From Pigmentiphaga aceris (GTDB lineage: Bacteria > Pseudomonadota > Gammaproteobacteria > Burkholderiales > Burkholderiaceae_B): DNA of 64,000 bases. The notes beneath the pieces are model-generated. The model worked only from the letters and a program-made list of their open reading frames with translations. It searched no databases and was not told where the DNA came from. Below are positions 1-9,201 of this stretch, one piece after another (position 1 is the first letter of the stretch; every line of letters begins with the position of its first letter). Made by a program: the position numbers and the translations under genes. Location of the stretch: positions 2,728,001 to 2,792,000 of the forward strand of contig NZ_CP043046.1 in assembly GCF_008119665.1 (NCBI RefSeq). The letters are read 5' to 3'.

Positions 1-2
1 GC

Positions 3-1100
3 CCGGTGGGCGGCATCATCATTGCGCACTTCGGTGACAAGCTGGGTCGCAAGAAGATGTTCACGCTGTCGATTTTCCTGATGTCGTTGCCGACGCTGGT
101 GATCGGCATCATGCCGACCTACGCCACCATTGGCATTGCCGCGCCGCTGCTGCTGTTGCTGATGCGCGTGCTGCAAGGCGCTGCCATTGGCGGTGAAATG
201 CCGGGTGCCTGGGTGTTTGTGGCCGAGCACGTGCCCAAGCATCGTTATGGTTTTGGCGTGGGTACGCTGACGGCAGGCATCACCGGCGGCATTTTGCTGG
301 GTTCGCTGATCGCCATCCTTATCAACAAGGTGTTTACGCCCGAGGAAGTGTCGGACTTCGCATGGCGCATTCCCTTTGTGATCGGCGGCGTGTTTGGTTT
401 TGTGTCGGTATATTTGCGCCGTTTCCTGGGCGAGACGCCGATCTTCAAGGAACTGGCTGCCAAGCGTGAACTGGCCAGCGAGATGCCGGTGAAGACCGTG
501 ATCCGCGACCACCGTCTGGCCTGCTTGATTACCGCCGCATTGACCTGGTCCTTGTCGACTGCCGTGGTCGTCGTGATTCTGATGACGCCCAATCTGCTGC
601 AAAGCGCGTATGGCATCTCGGCCAGCGCAGCCATGGCGGCCAATTGCGTGGCCACGCTCACGCTCACCATCGGCTGCATTTTGTTCGGGTATCTGGTCGA
701 TCGCATCGGCACCCGCCTGACCATGCTCATCTGCTGGGGTGGGTTGGCCGTTACCAGCTATATCTTCTACTTGAACCTGCCGGGCATTTCCGACGGGCAG
801 CTGATGTTCAACTATGGCTTGGTGGGCTTTTTCTGCGGGTCGATTGCCACCATGCCCATCGTGGGTGTCCGTGCTTTCCCGCCGGCCATCCGCTTCTCGG
901 GTCTGTCCTTCGCCTACAACATGGCGTATGCCGTGTTTGGCGGTTCCACGCCTGTGCTGACCCAGCTGTGGTTGCAGCAGGATCGTCTGGCCGGTGCGCA
1001 CTACGTGGCGGCGGTGTCGATTCTGGCCGTTGTCGTGGCGATGATGCCGCTGGCTGTGCGCGGTTGGCAGGAACGCAAGGGCGGGGCATCTTTGGCGTAA
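3..1100 (+). CDS. MFS transporter, metabolite:H+ symporter type (5' truncated)
   Basis: Inner-membrane secondary transporter of the major facilitator superfamily, probably an organic-acid:proton symporter. The reading frame is already open at the left edge, so the real start lies outside the window; the GTG at 6 is internal. The cytoplasmic loop 2-3 signature GDKLGRKK is the first thing visible, followed by the MHS-type stretch RVLQGAAIGGE and roughly nine hydrophobic helices, so only the first one or two helices are missing. The substrate cannot be read from the sequence. A strong hairpin at 1181-1220 separates it from the convergent hydrolase gene. Confidence 0.88.
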   Translation, partial: PVGGIIIAHFGDKLGRKKMFTLSIFLMSLPTLVIGIMPTYATIGIAAPLLLLLMRVLQGAAIGGEMPGAWVFVAEHVPKHRYGFGVGTLTAGITGGILLGSLIAILINKVFTPEEVSDFAWRIPFVIGGVFGFVSVYLRRFLGETPIFKELAAKRELASEMPVKTVIRDHRLACLITAALTWSLSTAVVVVILMTPNLLQSAYGISASAAMAANCVATLTLTIGCILFGYLVDRIGTRLTMLICWGGLAVTSYIFYLNLPGISDGQLMFNYGLVGFFCGSIATMPIVGVRAFPPAIRFSGLSFAYNMAYAVFGGSTPVLTQLWLQQDRLAGAHYVAAVSILAVVVAMMPLAVRGWQERKGGASLA

Positions 1101-1180
1101 ACGGTACTGCCTGGGAACGTTACTGCAAGGGACGGCTTCTACATCGGCATACGCCGCAAGTCCGAGCCGTCTCTTCAGGC

Positions 1181-1220
1181 AAAAAAATGGGCGACTGCCG
1201 GTATCGACAGTCGCCCATTT
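1181..1220. terminator. Convergent intrinsic terminator
   Basis: A perfect 13-bp stem (AAATGGGCGACTG at 1185-1197 with its complement at 1208-1220) has a 10-nt loop. The A-run at 1181-1187 becomes a T-run on the minus strand, so it is a good terminator for the minus-strand hydrolase ending at 1257 and may also stop the plus-strand MFS transcript. Confidence 0.85.
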
Positions 1221-1256
1221 ACCTTCTTCAGCTGATTGCCTGAATGGCCGTGCAGC

Positions 1257-3242
1257 TTACTTCGTCAGCTTGTCCAGCTTGCCGGCACGTGCTTCTTCGA
1301 TGGCTGCCTTGGCGTCTTCAGGCAGCAGCAAACGCGCACGGACCAGTTCATTGGCGCTGGCGATTACCGCAGCTTCATACGCTGCCGCGCGCGGATAACG
1401 TTCCTCGATCGACAGACGCGGGTCTTGCTTGGCCTGGCGAGCGTCGCGGGTAGCCGCAAAGGGAACCGCGCTGCCCATCTGCGTGCACAGGCCGTCGGGG
1501 TTGTTGGACTTGGGATTCCAGCCCACGTAGGTTGCGCGCGCGGCTTCGATGATGGGCAGGCGCACGCCACCGACGGCGTTGCCGTCCTTGTCCACGGCCG
1601 GCATCAGCAAGGGGTACTCGCCCTTGACTTGGGGCAGGGGTGCGCCGTCGACGATCAGTCGTGCTTCGCCGTAGATGCCCTTGTAGGGCAGGCCGGGAAT
1701 GGCGGGGTATAGCCCTTGTGCGGGCACCAGGGTGCCTTGCGCCAGGGTCGGATAACGGCTGGCCGGCGGCTCGGTGCCATTGGTGACCCACGCGTTCAAT
1801 GCCGTCAGCAGTGCGCGGCCGACCGGTGCCGGGTTGACCGGGCTGGACGGCAGGCTGCACGTTGCCACCGCCTGCGACACGGCCGAGGGGAAGTGCTGCG
1901 TGCCCACGACCATGTATGCGCGCGCTTCGGCGGGCAGGGGCAGGTCACGGCCGTTGCCATCGGTGACGACCTTGCTGGCATGGGATGACCAGAACTCGTA
2001 TTCCGAATCCATCTGCATGATGCGCGGGCAGGTGTTGGTCTCGCGGCAGCTTTTCAGCAGGCCTTCGGTCTTGCCGGTCAGCGGGTCGGTGCTGGTCTCG
2101 AATGCTGCCGGGAATTGGTCCACCGGGTACAGGTCGTCAGCATGCGGGCCAGGGTTGCGCGACAACTGCGAGAAGCGCGAGTTGGTGAAAGTGCGGCGTC
2201 CGCCCGGGATTTGTACCAGCATGCCGTCGAATACCTGGCGGCCCAGCTCGTCCTGGTTGAAGCCCTGGTACAGATAATCACGCATCAGGCGACCGGACTG
2301 CGAGATGCCCATGCCAATGGTCTTGTTGACCGTGGACTTGCCTGCGTCGGCCAGCGGGTTGGCGCTGCTGGTGTCGCGCGCCAGGAAGGCGGTCACGTCA
2401 CGCAGGGCCGCAAAGCCGATGGCCATGACCTGCGGGTCGCGCGCGGTGTAGGTGAATTCGTAGATTGCATCGACGGGCATGCCGGCAGGGCGGGTGATCT
2501 CGATGGTGTTCGGGTCGATGACCTTGAACGCCAGATCGGCGGGCGTTGCGCGTGCATCTTTGCGCTGTGCCCGCACCGTGAGTTTTGCACCGTCTTGCGT
2601 GGCAAGCGGATACGCGAGCTTCACGCGTTCCGTGGGGCTTGCCTTGGTGAAGATCCATTCGTCGCGCGACGGGCCGGTGACGCCAGCCAAGGTGGGCACG
2701 TGCAGACGCATGCCTGCGCCGGCCGGCACATCTGCCTGCCAGCCAATCCATGCCAGCGTATAGCCCTGCGACAGCAGGAAGCCATTGCCGGCATCTTCCG
2801 GGGCTTGCAGACGGCTGCTGTTGGCAATGCTGGATTCTTCAAGCATGGTGCCGATCAGCTTGCGGCCGCGATTCGGCGCTTCGACGATCAGGGTGCCGTT
2901 CGGCTTGGCCGGTCGCAGAATCACGACATCGGCGCGCGCTTCGACTTTGCCTGCGGCGTTGCGTGGGGCAAGCCCGATATCGGTAATGCCTGCGTTGTGG
3001 GCATCGGTTGGGTCCAGGCCAATGGTTGCTGTTCCGGTGATCTTTTCGGCTACACCCGAGGCACCGAACACGCGGCCTTCAAGGGCCGATGCCTGGCGCG
3101 ATTGCAGCTCGAAACCGGTAACGCCTGCAATGGCAGCCGGCGCAGCGAACACGCTCGACACCAACGTGGCGGCAACAGTGGCTTGCAGCAGCGTCTTGCT
3201 GCGTGCAGTGGTGGAGCGGGCAGGGGTCAGAACAGGATTCAA
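1257..3242 (-). CDS. Secreted alpha/beta-hydrolase domain protein (Abhydrolase_10-like)
   Basis: Predicted exported serine hydrolase of about 661 residues. The frame is open further upstream, but a TTG at 3242 has a GAGG Shine-Dalgarno at proper distance and starts a protein with a typical Sec signal (hydrophobic stretch LLQATVAATLVSSVFAAPAAIA). The nucleophile elbow GISQSGR is followed by a conserved block (VQIPGGRRTF, then MQMDSEYEFW and VGTQHFPS) characteristic of the large alpha/beta-hydrolase family annotated PF20091. The substrate is unknown. Family assignment is from recalled motifs, not a search. The gene stands alone, with the terminator at 1181-1220 directly downstream. Confidence 0.8.
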   Translation of the reverse strand: MNPVLTPARSTTARSKTLLQATVAATLVSSVFAAPAAIAGVTGFELQSRQASALEGRVFGASGVAEKITGTATIGLDPTDAHNAGITDIGLAPRNAAGKVEARADVVILRPAKPNGTLIVEAPNRGRKLIGTMLEESSIANSSRLQAPEDAGNGFLLSQGYTLAWIGWQADVPAGAGMRLHVPTLAGVTGPSRDEWIFTKASPTERVKLAYPLATQDGAKLTVRAQRKDARATPADLAFKVIDPNTIEITRPAGMPVDAIYEFTYTARDPQVMAIGFAALRDVTAFLARDTSSANPLADAGKSTVNKTIGMGISQSGRLMRDYLYQGFNQDELGRQVFDGMLVQIPGGRRTFTNSRFSQLSRNPGPHADDLYPVDQFPAAFETSTDPLTGKTEGLLKSCRETNTCPRIMQMDSEYEFWSSHASKVVTDGNGRDLPLPAEARAYMVVGTQHFPSAVSQAVATCSLPSSPVNPAPVGRALLTALNAWVTNGTEPPASRYPTLAQGTLVPAQGLYPAIPGLPYKGIYGEARLIVDGAPLPQVKGEYPLLMPAVDKDGNAVGGVRLPIIEAARATYVGWNPKSNNPDGLCTQMGSAVPFAATRDARQAKQDPRLSIEERYPRAAAYEAAVIASANELVRARLLLPEDAKAAIEEARAGKLDKLTK

Positions 3243-3424
3243 AACAGCTTTTCCTCTAAAAAAAGCCGGGACATGCGTAGGTGGCTCGTCTCGGTTGGCA
3301 CTTGCAGCGGGCGCGTACTGCGCCTGAAGCTGCGGCGCAGTGATCTTGCAGCTTGATACGTTTGATGGCAAGCGCTGGTGACGCAATCTGGTCGAGTTGG
3401 TGCAGCATCTGGTGCTCGGCTCGG

Positions 3425-4015
3425 ATGGACACAAAAGTGAAACTCGGCATCGCGGTGTTGGCGGGGTTGTTATCGACAGGCACGGTCATGGCCTTCGACG
3501 CAGCGGGTCTGAATTTCCCGCCGTTGATCCACGGTCATCAGCATGCGAGCGGCACGGGGTGTCCTGCGATTCGTGTGCTCAAGCCTGCGGAATTGCCGGT
3601 GCCGTGGCGTGATGCGATTGCACGCATCACGATGACCTGCGAACCGATGGCGGGGATCGACAAGGAGCCCGACGCCAGCACGATCAGCGTGGCTGCGTTG
3701 CGCCCCGGAAGCGTGAGCTTGCGGGGCGTTCCCGTTGTTGAACTGCGTCACAGCGAGTCGTGGGCACACGGCGATAGTCAGTATGTGCTGGATGCGCCCT
3801 ATGCCGAGGTGTTCGACACGATGGGAAGTTATGGCAAGGCACAGTGCGTGGCCGGGCTTGGCACAGATACTTTGGCGGGCGAGACCTGCAATCCTGAGTT
3901 CGATTCGGTGGGTGGCGGGTTCCGCATCAACACCAGCGAACTGGGCGGGATTCGGTTCTCTCCGGATCCCGAGAACCCACGCCGTTCGATCCTGGCCGAG
4001 TTCTGGGCGGATTAA
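3425..4015 (+). CDS. Hypothetical exported protein
   Basis: Protein of 196 residues; the frame is open from 3353, but the ATG at 3425 gives a clean Sec signal peptide (KLGIAVLAGLLSTGTVMA). The mature part has four cysteines and a mixed hydrophilic composition, with no catalytic motif I recognise. It is transcribed divergently from the hydrolase that starts at 3242, so the two share a short promoter region of about 180 bp. No function is assigned. Confidence 0.65.
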   Translation: MDTKVKLGIAVLAGLLSTGTVMAFDAAGLNFPPLIHGHQHASGTGCPAIRVLKPAELPVPWRDAIARITMTCEPMAGIDKEPDASTISVAALRPGSVSLRGVPVVELRHSESWAHGDSQYVLDAPYAEVFDTMGSYGKAQCVAGLGTDTLAGETCNPEFDSVGGGFRINTSELGGIRFSPDPENPRRSILAEFWAD

Positions 4016-4227
4016 GCCTGCGTAGCGGTCTGGACTGCCATCGGAAAAGGGGCGGGGCGTTCCCTGGATGCATGCGCAAAGTGGCTGCGGTCCAGATGAA
4101 ACCTGCGCGGATTACAATCAAATGAGAACAGTTCTTAGCGTCTCCCGTTCTTCGCGTCGATCTTGCCGCGTCGCACCCGTAACGCCTTTGCACCGCGCTT
4201 TCTGAAAACACCAAGGCAATCTTCCTG

Positions 4228-4842
4228 ATGCATCCAGATATCCCCACGACCGAGGTCACCGCGCGCGAAGCCGCACTCGATCTGCTGTTGAGCCGCCATT
4301 CTCCGTGGCCCCTGACCGAACCCGCGCCCTCGGCTGCGGACCTGAAACTGGTTTTCGATGCCGCGATGCGTGCGCCCGACCACGGCCAGCTTCGCCCCTG
4401 GCGCTTCATCACTATTCGTGGCGATGCACGCGTGAAACTGGGCGAGGTCTATGCCCAGGCTGCGCGTGAACGCGATCCAGGCAGCGATGGCGAGCGTTTC
4501 CGTATCAAGGCCATGGCCGCGCCGATGATCATTGCCGTCGTCGCTCACCCCACGGTGCCGCACAAGGTGCCCGTGGGCGAACAAGAGTTGTCGGTGGCTG
4601 CGGCCGCAATGAACATGCTCAACGCCCTGCACATGCTGGGCTGGGGTGGTTTCTGGGCGACCGGCCCGAACAGCTACGACCGCCGTGTCTACAAGGCCTT
4701 GGGTGTGGGTGATGCCGAGCGCCTGTTGGGCTTCCTGTATGCAGGCACTCCGAAAGAACCCAGTCAGCCGCCGTCGCGCATGGCGTCCGAGCCGTTCGTG
4801 ACTGAATGGACCGGTGCGGTCGGCGAAGCGCCGGCAGTCTGA
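4228..4842 (+). CDS. Nitroreductase family protein (YdjA-like)
   Basis: Predicted FMN-dependent NAD(P)H oxidoreductase of 204 residues. The N-terminal LLSRHSPWPLTEPAP followed by the block MRAPDHGQLRPWRF matches the short YdjA-type nitroreductases rather than NfsB. The segment GLGWGGFWATGP-like (GWGGFWATGP in the middle) is the usual flavin/dimer region. The physiological substrate of this subgroup is not established. It is followed by a DUF3616 gene on the same strand after about 100 bp. Confidence 0.85.
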   Translation: MHPDIPTTEVTAREAALDLLLSRHSPWPLTEPAPSAADLKLVFDAAMRAPDHGQLRPWRFITIRGDARVKLGEVYAQAARERDPGSDGERFRIKAMAAPMIIAVVAHPTVPHKVPVGEQELSVAAAAMNMLNALHMLGWGGFWATGPNSYDRRVYKALGVGDAERLLGFLYAGTPKEPSQPPSRMASEPFVTEWTGAVGEAPAV

Positions 4843-4944
4843 ATAAATCGCGGGTAGCGGGCAGAAATGTGGGGCTGAAAACCGTTAGCATCCATTTCTT
4901 GCCAGAGCATCCCGTTCTGGCGCAGCCATATGGGAGCAGGGGCG

Positions 4945-5958
4945 ATGGATGGGTGGATTCGACGCGGGGTCGCAATCAGTCTGGTATTGGGTGCGACCAC
5001 GCTTGCTCACGCCCAGGAAACTTACCAATCCATGTGCGACGCTTCTGCTGCCGTCTCGCTTGGCGGCGGCCACTTTGTGGTGGCAGATGACGAAAGCGAT
5101 GTGCTGAAAGTCTATCGCCGAGGCGCAAGCCAGCCGCTGAATGAATTGCGCCTGACGCGTTATCTGAATTCCATCGAGCGCAAGACCACGGTGGCCATTG
5201 CCGGTGAAAGCGATATTGAAGGTGCGGCCGCAGTGGGGGATCGCATCTACTGGATCAGTTCGCACGGTCGCAAGCGCGACGGTTCGATGGACCCGCAGCG
5301 CTGGCGTTTCTTCGCCACAGATATCGACCGCCGTGCACCGACGCCGTCGGTCATGCCTGTGGCCGGCAAGCCCTATAAGTCTTTGTTGATCGACATCGCT
5401 ACCGACCCGCGTCTGGCCTTCCTGAAAGTGGCTGCAGAGCTGCGTCCGGAAGTGCTGGGTGGGCTCAGTATCGAGGGGCTGGCAGCCACCCCTGAAGGCG
5501 GCATGCTGATCGGGTTCCGCAACCCGCAGGTAGACCGCAAGGCCGTGGTGCTGCCGATGCTCAACCCGGCAGACATGGTTGATCGAGGTGCCAAACCCAA
5601 ATTCGACGAGCCCATCTTCCTCGACCTGGGTGGGCGTGGCATTCGCAGTATGGAACGGGTCGGCAACGAGTACCTGATCGTGGCAGGGCCTTATGGCGAC
5701 GCTGCCAGCAGCAAAGCCATACCTGCCTTTGCCATGTTCCGGTGGTCTGGCAAGCCTCAGCAGGCACCCGAACTGGTGCGTTCACTCGACTTCGGCAGCG
5801 TCCGCACCGAGGCCTTGTTTTATGACGCCGATGCCAATGATCTCTACCTGCTGAGCGATGACGGCAACGAGCAGATCAATGGCAAGGACTGTAAAGACAA
5901 GAAGCGGCCCGCAGAAGAAAAGTTCTTCCGTGGCCGCGCGATGGGTGTGCCGAAGTAA
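4945..5958 (+). CDS. DUF3616 domain exported protein
   Basis: About 337 residues. Two in-frame ATGs exist (4930 and 4945); the second is chosen because GGGAGCAGGGG lies just before it and the signal peptide (GVAISLVLGATTLAHA) then starts a few residues in. The body has beta-propeller-like repeats with the family block ESDIEGAAAVGDRIYWISSH and later GLSIEGLA, EALFYDADANDLYLLSDDG. Members are periplasmic proteins of unknown role. No operon partner is evident. Confidence 0.8.
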   Translation: MDGWIRRGVAISLVLGATTLAHAQETYQSMCDASAAVSLGGGHFVVADDESDVLKVYRRGASQPLNELRLTRYLNSIERKTTVAIAGESDIEGAAAVGDRIYWISSHGRKRDGSMDPQRWRFFATDIDRRAPTPSVMPVAGKPYKSLLIDIATDPRLAFLKVAAELRPEVLGGLSIEGLAATPEGGMLIGFRNPQVDRKAVVLPMLNPADMVDRGAKPKFDEPIFLDLGGRGIRSMERVGNEYLIVAGPYGDAASSKAIPAFAMFRWSGKPQQAPELVRSLDFGSVRTEALFYDADANDLYLLSDDGNEQINGKDCKDKKRPAEEKFFRGRAMGVPK

Positions 5959-6022
5959 GCGGCGTTGGGTGCGCGGCGGTGTGGTCGGGCTTGCTTAGGC
6001 GTTTAGACCAGCTTAAAGCCAT

Positions 6023-6331
6023 TCACACCGCTTTGGCACCCGAAGCCCAGTGTGCCGGGAACTTCTCGGCACGGATCGCCGGGTGGCAGGCCTGGATATC
6101 GAAGGCTGCCACTTGCTGAATATCGAATGGGTCGTTGGCGATCAAGTCCTGGATGTCCGAGATGTTTTCGGCAACTGCCAGGATGAATCCACCAGGGCCT
6201 GGTTCCAAGGGACCGGCAAACAGAATGTGCCCTGACTTGATGGCTTGAACCAGCCAGTGTTTGTGTGCGTCCAGGTGCACCTGGACTTCTTCGATCGGGC
6301 GAATGTAGTTGAGCGTGATGGCAAACAGCAT
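6023..6331 (-). CDS. YciI-like domain protein
   Basis: Small 102-residue ferredoxin-like alpha/beta barrel protein of the YCII superfamily, seen from HLDAHKHWLVQAIKSGHILFAGPLEP and the ending PFDIQQVAAFDIQACHPAIR. Relatives are dimeric and some dechlorinate or isomerise small aromatics, but the role here is unknown. It is the last gene of a minus-strand run: hydrolase (7926), FMN azoreductase (7032), YciI (6331), with gaps of about 60 bp, suggesting co-transcription and a shared role in handling aromatic or electrophilic compounds. Confidence 0.85.
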   Translation of the reverse strand: MLFAITLNYIRPIEEVQVHLDAHKHWLVQAIKSGHILFAGPLEPGPGGFILAVAENISDIQDLIANDPFDIQQVAAFDIQACHPAIRAEKFPAHWASGAKAV

Positions 6332-6387
6332 GGCTTGGGACTCGGGCGGGTGACTGGTTCGATGGGTTTGTGCGTGCCGGACTGCGT

Positions 6388-7032
6388 TCAGGCGCTGGCC
6401 GATTCGGCTGGTGTCTGGATACCCACCAAGACCTGAGAAATGCTGGCCGTGGCTGCCGCGATGCCCGTATTGCGCACCTGTTCGCCTTTCGACGCGCCCT
6501 CGGCCCGGACGAAACGCACGTCGGTGATGCCCAGGAATCCGAAGAACGCCTTCAGATAGGTTTCCTGGAAGTCCAGCGGGGCCAGTGGCCCTTCAAGGTA
6601 AAAGCCCCCACGGGCCGACACCACGATGACCCGTTTGTTGCCTGCCAGCCCGATCGGGCCAGTGGCGGTGTACTGGAAGGTTCGCCCGGCCTGCGCCAGG
6701 CGATCCAGCCAGGCCTTCAACTGGCTGGGTACGGAAAAGTTGTACATCGGTGCCCCCACCACGATGACATCGCTGGACAGAAACTCGGTTACCAGCAGTT
6801 CAGAAATCTGATGCTCCAGCATCACTGCTTCGTCGGTCGCGGCTACGCCCGTGGGGCGAAACCCGGCTGCAATGGCGCCGGTGAGATGTTTGATTTCGTG
6901 GCTGGCGACGTCACGGTATTGCACCACTGCGCCCGGGTAGTCGGCCCTGATCCGGGCCACGACAGCGGCAGACAAGTCTCGGGTAATCGAGCCGCCTTCC
7001 AGAATGCTGGAATCGATATGCAGAACGTTCAT
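6388..7032 (-). CDS. azoR: FMN-dependent NADH-azoreductase
   Basis: Flavodoxin-fold quinone/azo reductase of 214 residues, close to the usual 200. The N-terminal strand MNVLHIDSSI with the following Ser residues forms the phosphate-binding loop; PMYNF (95-99) and SARGG (139-143) are the classical AzoR flavin-binding motifs. It reduces quinones and azo dyes with NADH. It sits in the middle of the hydrolase-azoR-YciI operon that is divergent from a GlxA-type regulator. Confidence 0.92.
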   Translation of the reverse strand: MNVLHIDSSILEGGSITRDLSAAVVARIRADYPGAVVQYRDVASHEIKHLTGAIAAGFRPTGVAATDEAVMLEHQISELLVTEFLSSDVIVVGAPMYNFSVPSQLKAWLDRLAQAGRTFQYTATGPIGLAGNKRVIVVSARGGFYLEGPLAPLDFQETYLKAFFGFLGITDVRFVRAEGASKGEQVRNTGIAAATASISQVLVGIQTPAESASA

Positions 7033-7092
7033 GTTGATCTCACACGTGCAGGGGTTGAGGGTGGGGTGTAATGGAGTCGGGCGTCAGCAGGT

Positions 7093-7926
7093 TCAGTGAT
7101 GCAGCGATCGCGCTGCCCAATCGATCAGTCTCGCCACCTCATCCGGGTGGGAAATCATGGACAGGTGGCTTGACCCAATCGACGTGACACGTGCGCCAAT
7201 GTGCTGCGCAATGGCTTTCTGCACAGACAGTGGGAGCGCCTGGTCGTGCTGGGTTTGCAGGTACCAGCTGGGCTTTTCCTGCCAGGCTGCGTGCTGAACC
7301 TTGGCCGTAAAGGCGCGCGCAGCGATTGGCTGCTGGATGGCGGCCAGTTCCTGCGCTTTTTTCACGGAGATGTCCGCCGCCATCACTTGATGAAACTGCT
7401 GCTCGGCATTCAGCCAGATCAGGCCTTCGGCGTCAGGTGTCAGGGCGCTCATCGGCGCGTTCAAGCGTTGCAGCAAGCCGGCAACCGACTCATTGCTGTC
7501 GGGCACCAATGCAGACAAATAGACCAAGCCCTTCACATTACTGGCGTTGCCTGCCTGGGTGATGACTGCGCCGCCCCAGGAGTGACCCACCAGCAGCACA
7601 TCACCTGTCTTGCGTTGCAATACGCGTTCGGTGGCAAGCACGTCGTCGGCCAATGCGCTCAGCGGATTCTGCACAGCGGTTACGTGATAGCCCATGTCCT
7701 GCAAGCGGGTGAGCACGGGCAGCCAGATCGAGCCGTCCGTGAACGCACCATGCACCAATACGATGTTGCGCACGGCGGGGGCGGGCGTTGCCGCGGTAAG
7801 CGGTCTGGCCACGCTTGTCATTGCCAATCCGAGGGCAAGCGCCAGCCATGTCGTCGCGGCAATGGCGCGCCACCTGGGGCCAAGCGGTGTACGGGGTAGA
7901 TGATGGGAAGCGGGCAGAGATTTCAT
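7093..7926 (-). CDS. Exported alpha/beta-hydrolase
   Basis: A 277-residue hydrolase starting at ATG 7926 (the frame is open to 7959 but the shorter start gives a normal signal peptide with a hydrophobic core AATTWLALALGLAM). The oxyanion HG motif (LVHGAF), nucleophile elbow GHSWGG with Ser116 and a C-terminal SSHLSMISHPDEV histidine region are all present, resembling the salicylate esterase/hydroxynitrile lyase-like group. It is the first gene of the operon read toward azoR and is divergent from the GlxA-type regulator at 8075. Confidence 0.88.
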   Translation of the reverse strand: MKSLPASHHLPRTPLGPRWRAIAATTWLALALGLAMTSVARPLTAATPAPAVRNIVLVHGAFTDGSIWLPVLTRLQDMGYHVTAVQNPLSALADDVLATERVLQRKTGDVLLVGHSWGGAVITQAGNASNVKGLVYLSALVPDSNESVAGLLQRLNAPMSALTPDAEGLIWLNAEQQFHQVMAADISVKKAQELAAIQQPIAARAFTAKVQHAAWQEKPSWYLQTQHDQALPLSVQKAIAQHIGARVTSIGSSHLSMISHPDEVARLIDWAARSLHH

Positions 7927-8074
7927 GATGAATGTCTGGTGGCGTGCTTGCAGCGGCACCTGTATGCCGGGACTGAATCAAGTCTAGGCACTCCACTCCC
8001 ATCACGTCAGGTGGCAAACAAGTCATATTTCATGCAAAACTCGCCAACCGCTTTTATTGCTCAGGGGCGCTATC

Positions 8075-9136
8075 TTGCGAATCGCGATCATTGCCGTGGA
8101 TGGCAGCATGCTGTCTGCGGTTGCCGGCCTGGCTGACTTGTTCTGGATCACCAACCAGACCTTGCGTGCGCCCCCGAGTGGTGCCGCACGTGGCATGCGT
8201 GACCAGGCCGGTCTGCGGGTGGACGAAGCGCAAACGATCTCGTTTGATGCCACCATCGTCAGCGCAGACGGGAAAGCGCGGGTCGATCCGCAAGGCAGGT
8301 CATTGCCAGTGGAAGGGTCCTTGCACGATCTGGATGACTGCGACCTTGCCCTGGTCACGGGTATGGCCTTGGGCCATGACGGATTGCCACCGGTGTCGGA
8401 CGCCATCCTGCAGACCGCAGCGTGGCTGGAGAAGATGCACAACAGGGGAGCGTTGATCGGTGCCGCCTGTGCCGGAACTTTTGTGTTGGGCGAAGCCGGT
8501 CTGCTGGATGGGCGACGCTGCACCACCACATGGTGGTTGCATCATGCGTTCAAGCAGCGCTTTCCGAAGGCACAGCTGGTCTGGGGAACAGCGGTGGAAG
8601 AGCAAGACCGCGTGGTCACCACGGGCGGGCCGCTGTCGTGGGTCGATCTGGCCTTGCATGTAATCCGGCGCGAGGCGGGTGCCGATGTCGCCAGGCTTGC
8701 CGCCGACATGTCGGTAGCCGACAGCGTGCCCTTGCCGCAGCTTGTGTATGCCCCACGCGGTTTCGTCAACGCCGCAGACCCCTTGCTGTTGCAAGCCGAA
8801 CAGATCATTCGCCACGGACGACCGGGGCTGAGCGCGGAGGGCTTGGCCAAGGCCTTGAACTTGAGCGGGCGGACCTTGCATAGACGGCTGACGGAACTGA
8901 CCAACGAGTCGCCCAAGGCGTTCATTACCCGAGTCAGAATCGAGACAGCCTGCGTGCTGCTGGAAACACCCAGCGCCAGTGTCAAACAAGTGGCGCTCAA
9001 GTGCGGATATCGGGAAGAAACGGCGTTTCGTCGCGCCTTTATCCAGACTACCGGCATGACGCCCGCCGATTACCGACGCTGGTCCAATGGCCGCCAGCGT
9101 GGCGTGCTTGCTCGGCTTGAGGACGATCCCGGCTAG
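8075..9136 (+). CDS. GlxA-family transcriptional regulator (DJ-1/PfpI plus AraC)
   Basis: About 353 residues: N-terminal DJ-1/PfpI-like sensor domain (nucleophile-elbow region GAACAGTFVLGEAGLL) and C-terminal double helix-turn-helix of AraC type (SLSGRTLHRRLTEL-like region and VKQVALKCGYREETAFRRAF). TTG at 8075 is chosen over the TTG at 8057 because AGGGG lies seven bases before it. It is divergent from the hydrolase-azoR-YciI operon, and regulators of this kind usually control the neighbouring operon; the effector is unknown. Confidence 0.9.
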   Translation: MRIAIIAVDGSMLSAVAGLADLFWITNQTLRAPPSGAARGMRDQAGLRVDEAQTISFDATIVSADGKARVDPQGRSLPVEGSLHDLDDCDLALVTGMALGHDGLPPVSDAILQTAAWLEKMHNRGALIGAACAGTFVLGEAGLLDGRRCTTTWWLHHAFKQRFPKAQLVWGTAVEEQDRVVTTGGPLSWVDLALHVIRREAGADVARLAADMSVADSVPLPQLVYAPRGFVNAADPLLLQAEQIIRHGRPGLSAEGLAKALNLSGRTLHRRLTELTNESPKAFITRVRIETACVLLETPSASVKQVALKCGYREETAFRRAFIQTTGMTPADYRRWSNGRQRGVLARLEDDPG

Positions 9137-9201
9137 GCAAGGCAGAAGCTGGACGGCAACGTTCTACACTCAGGCGGTGAGATCACTCTTGGAGGCAGCG
9201 C

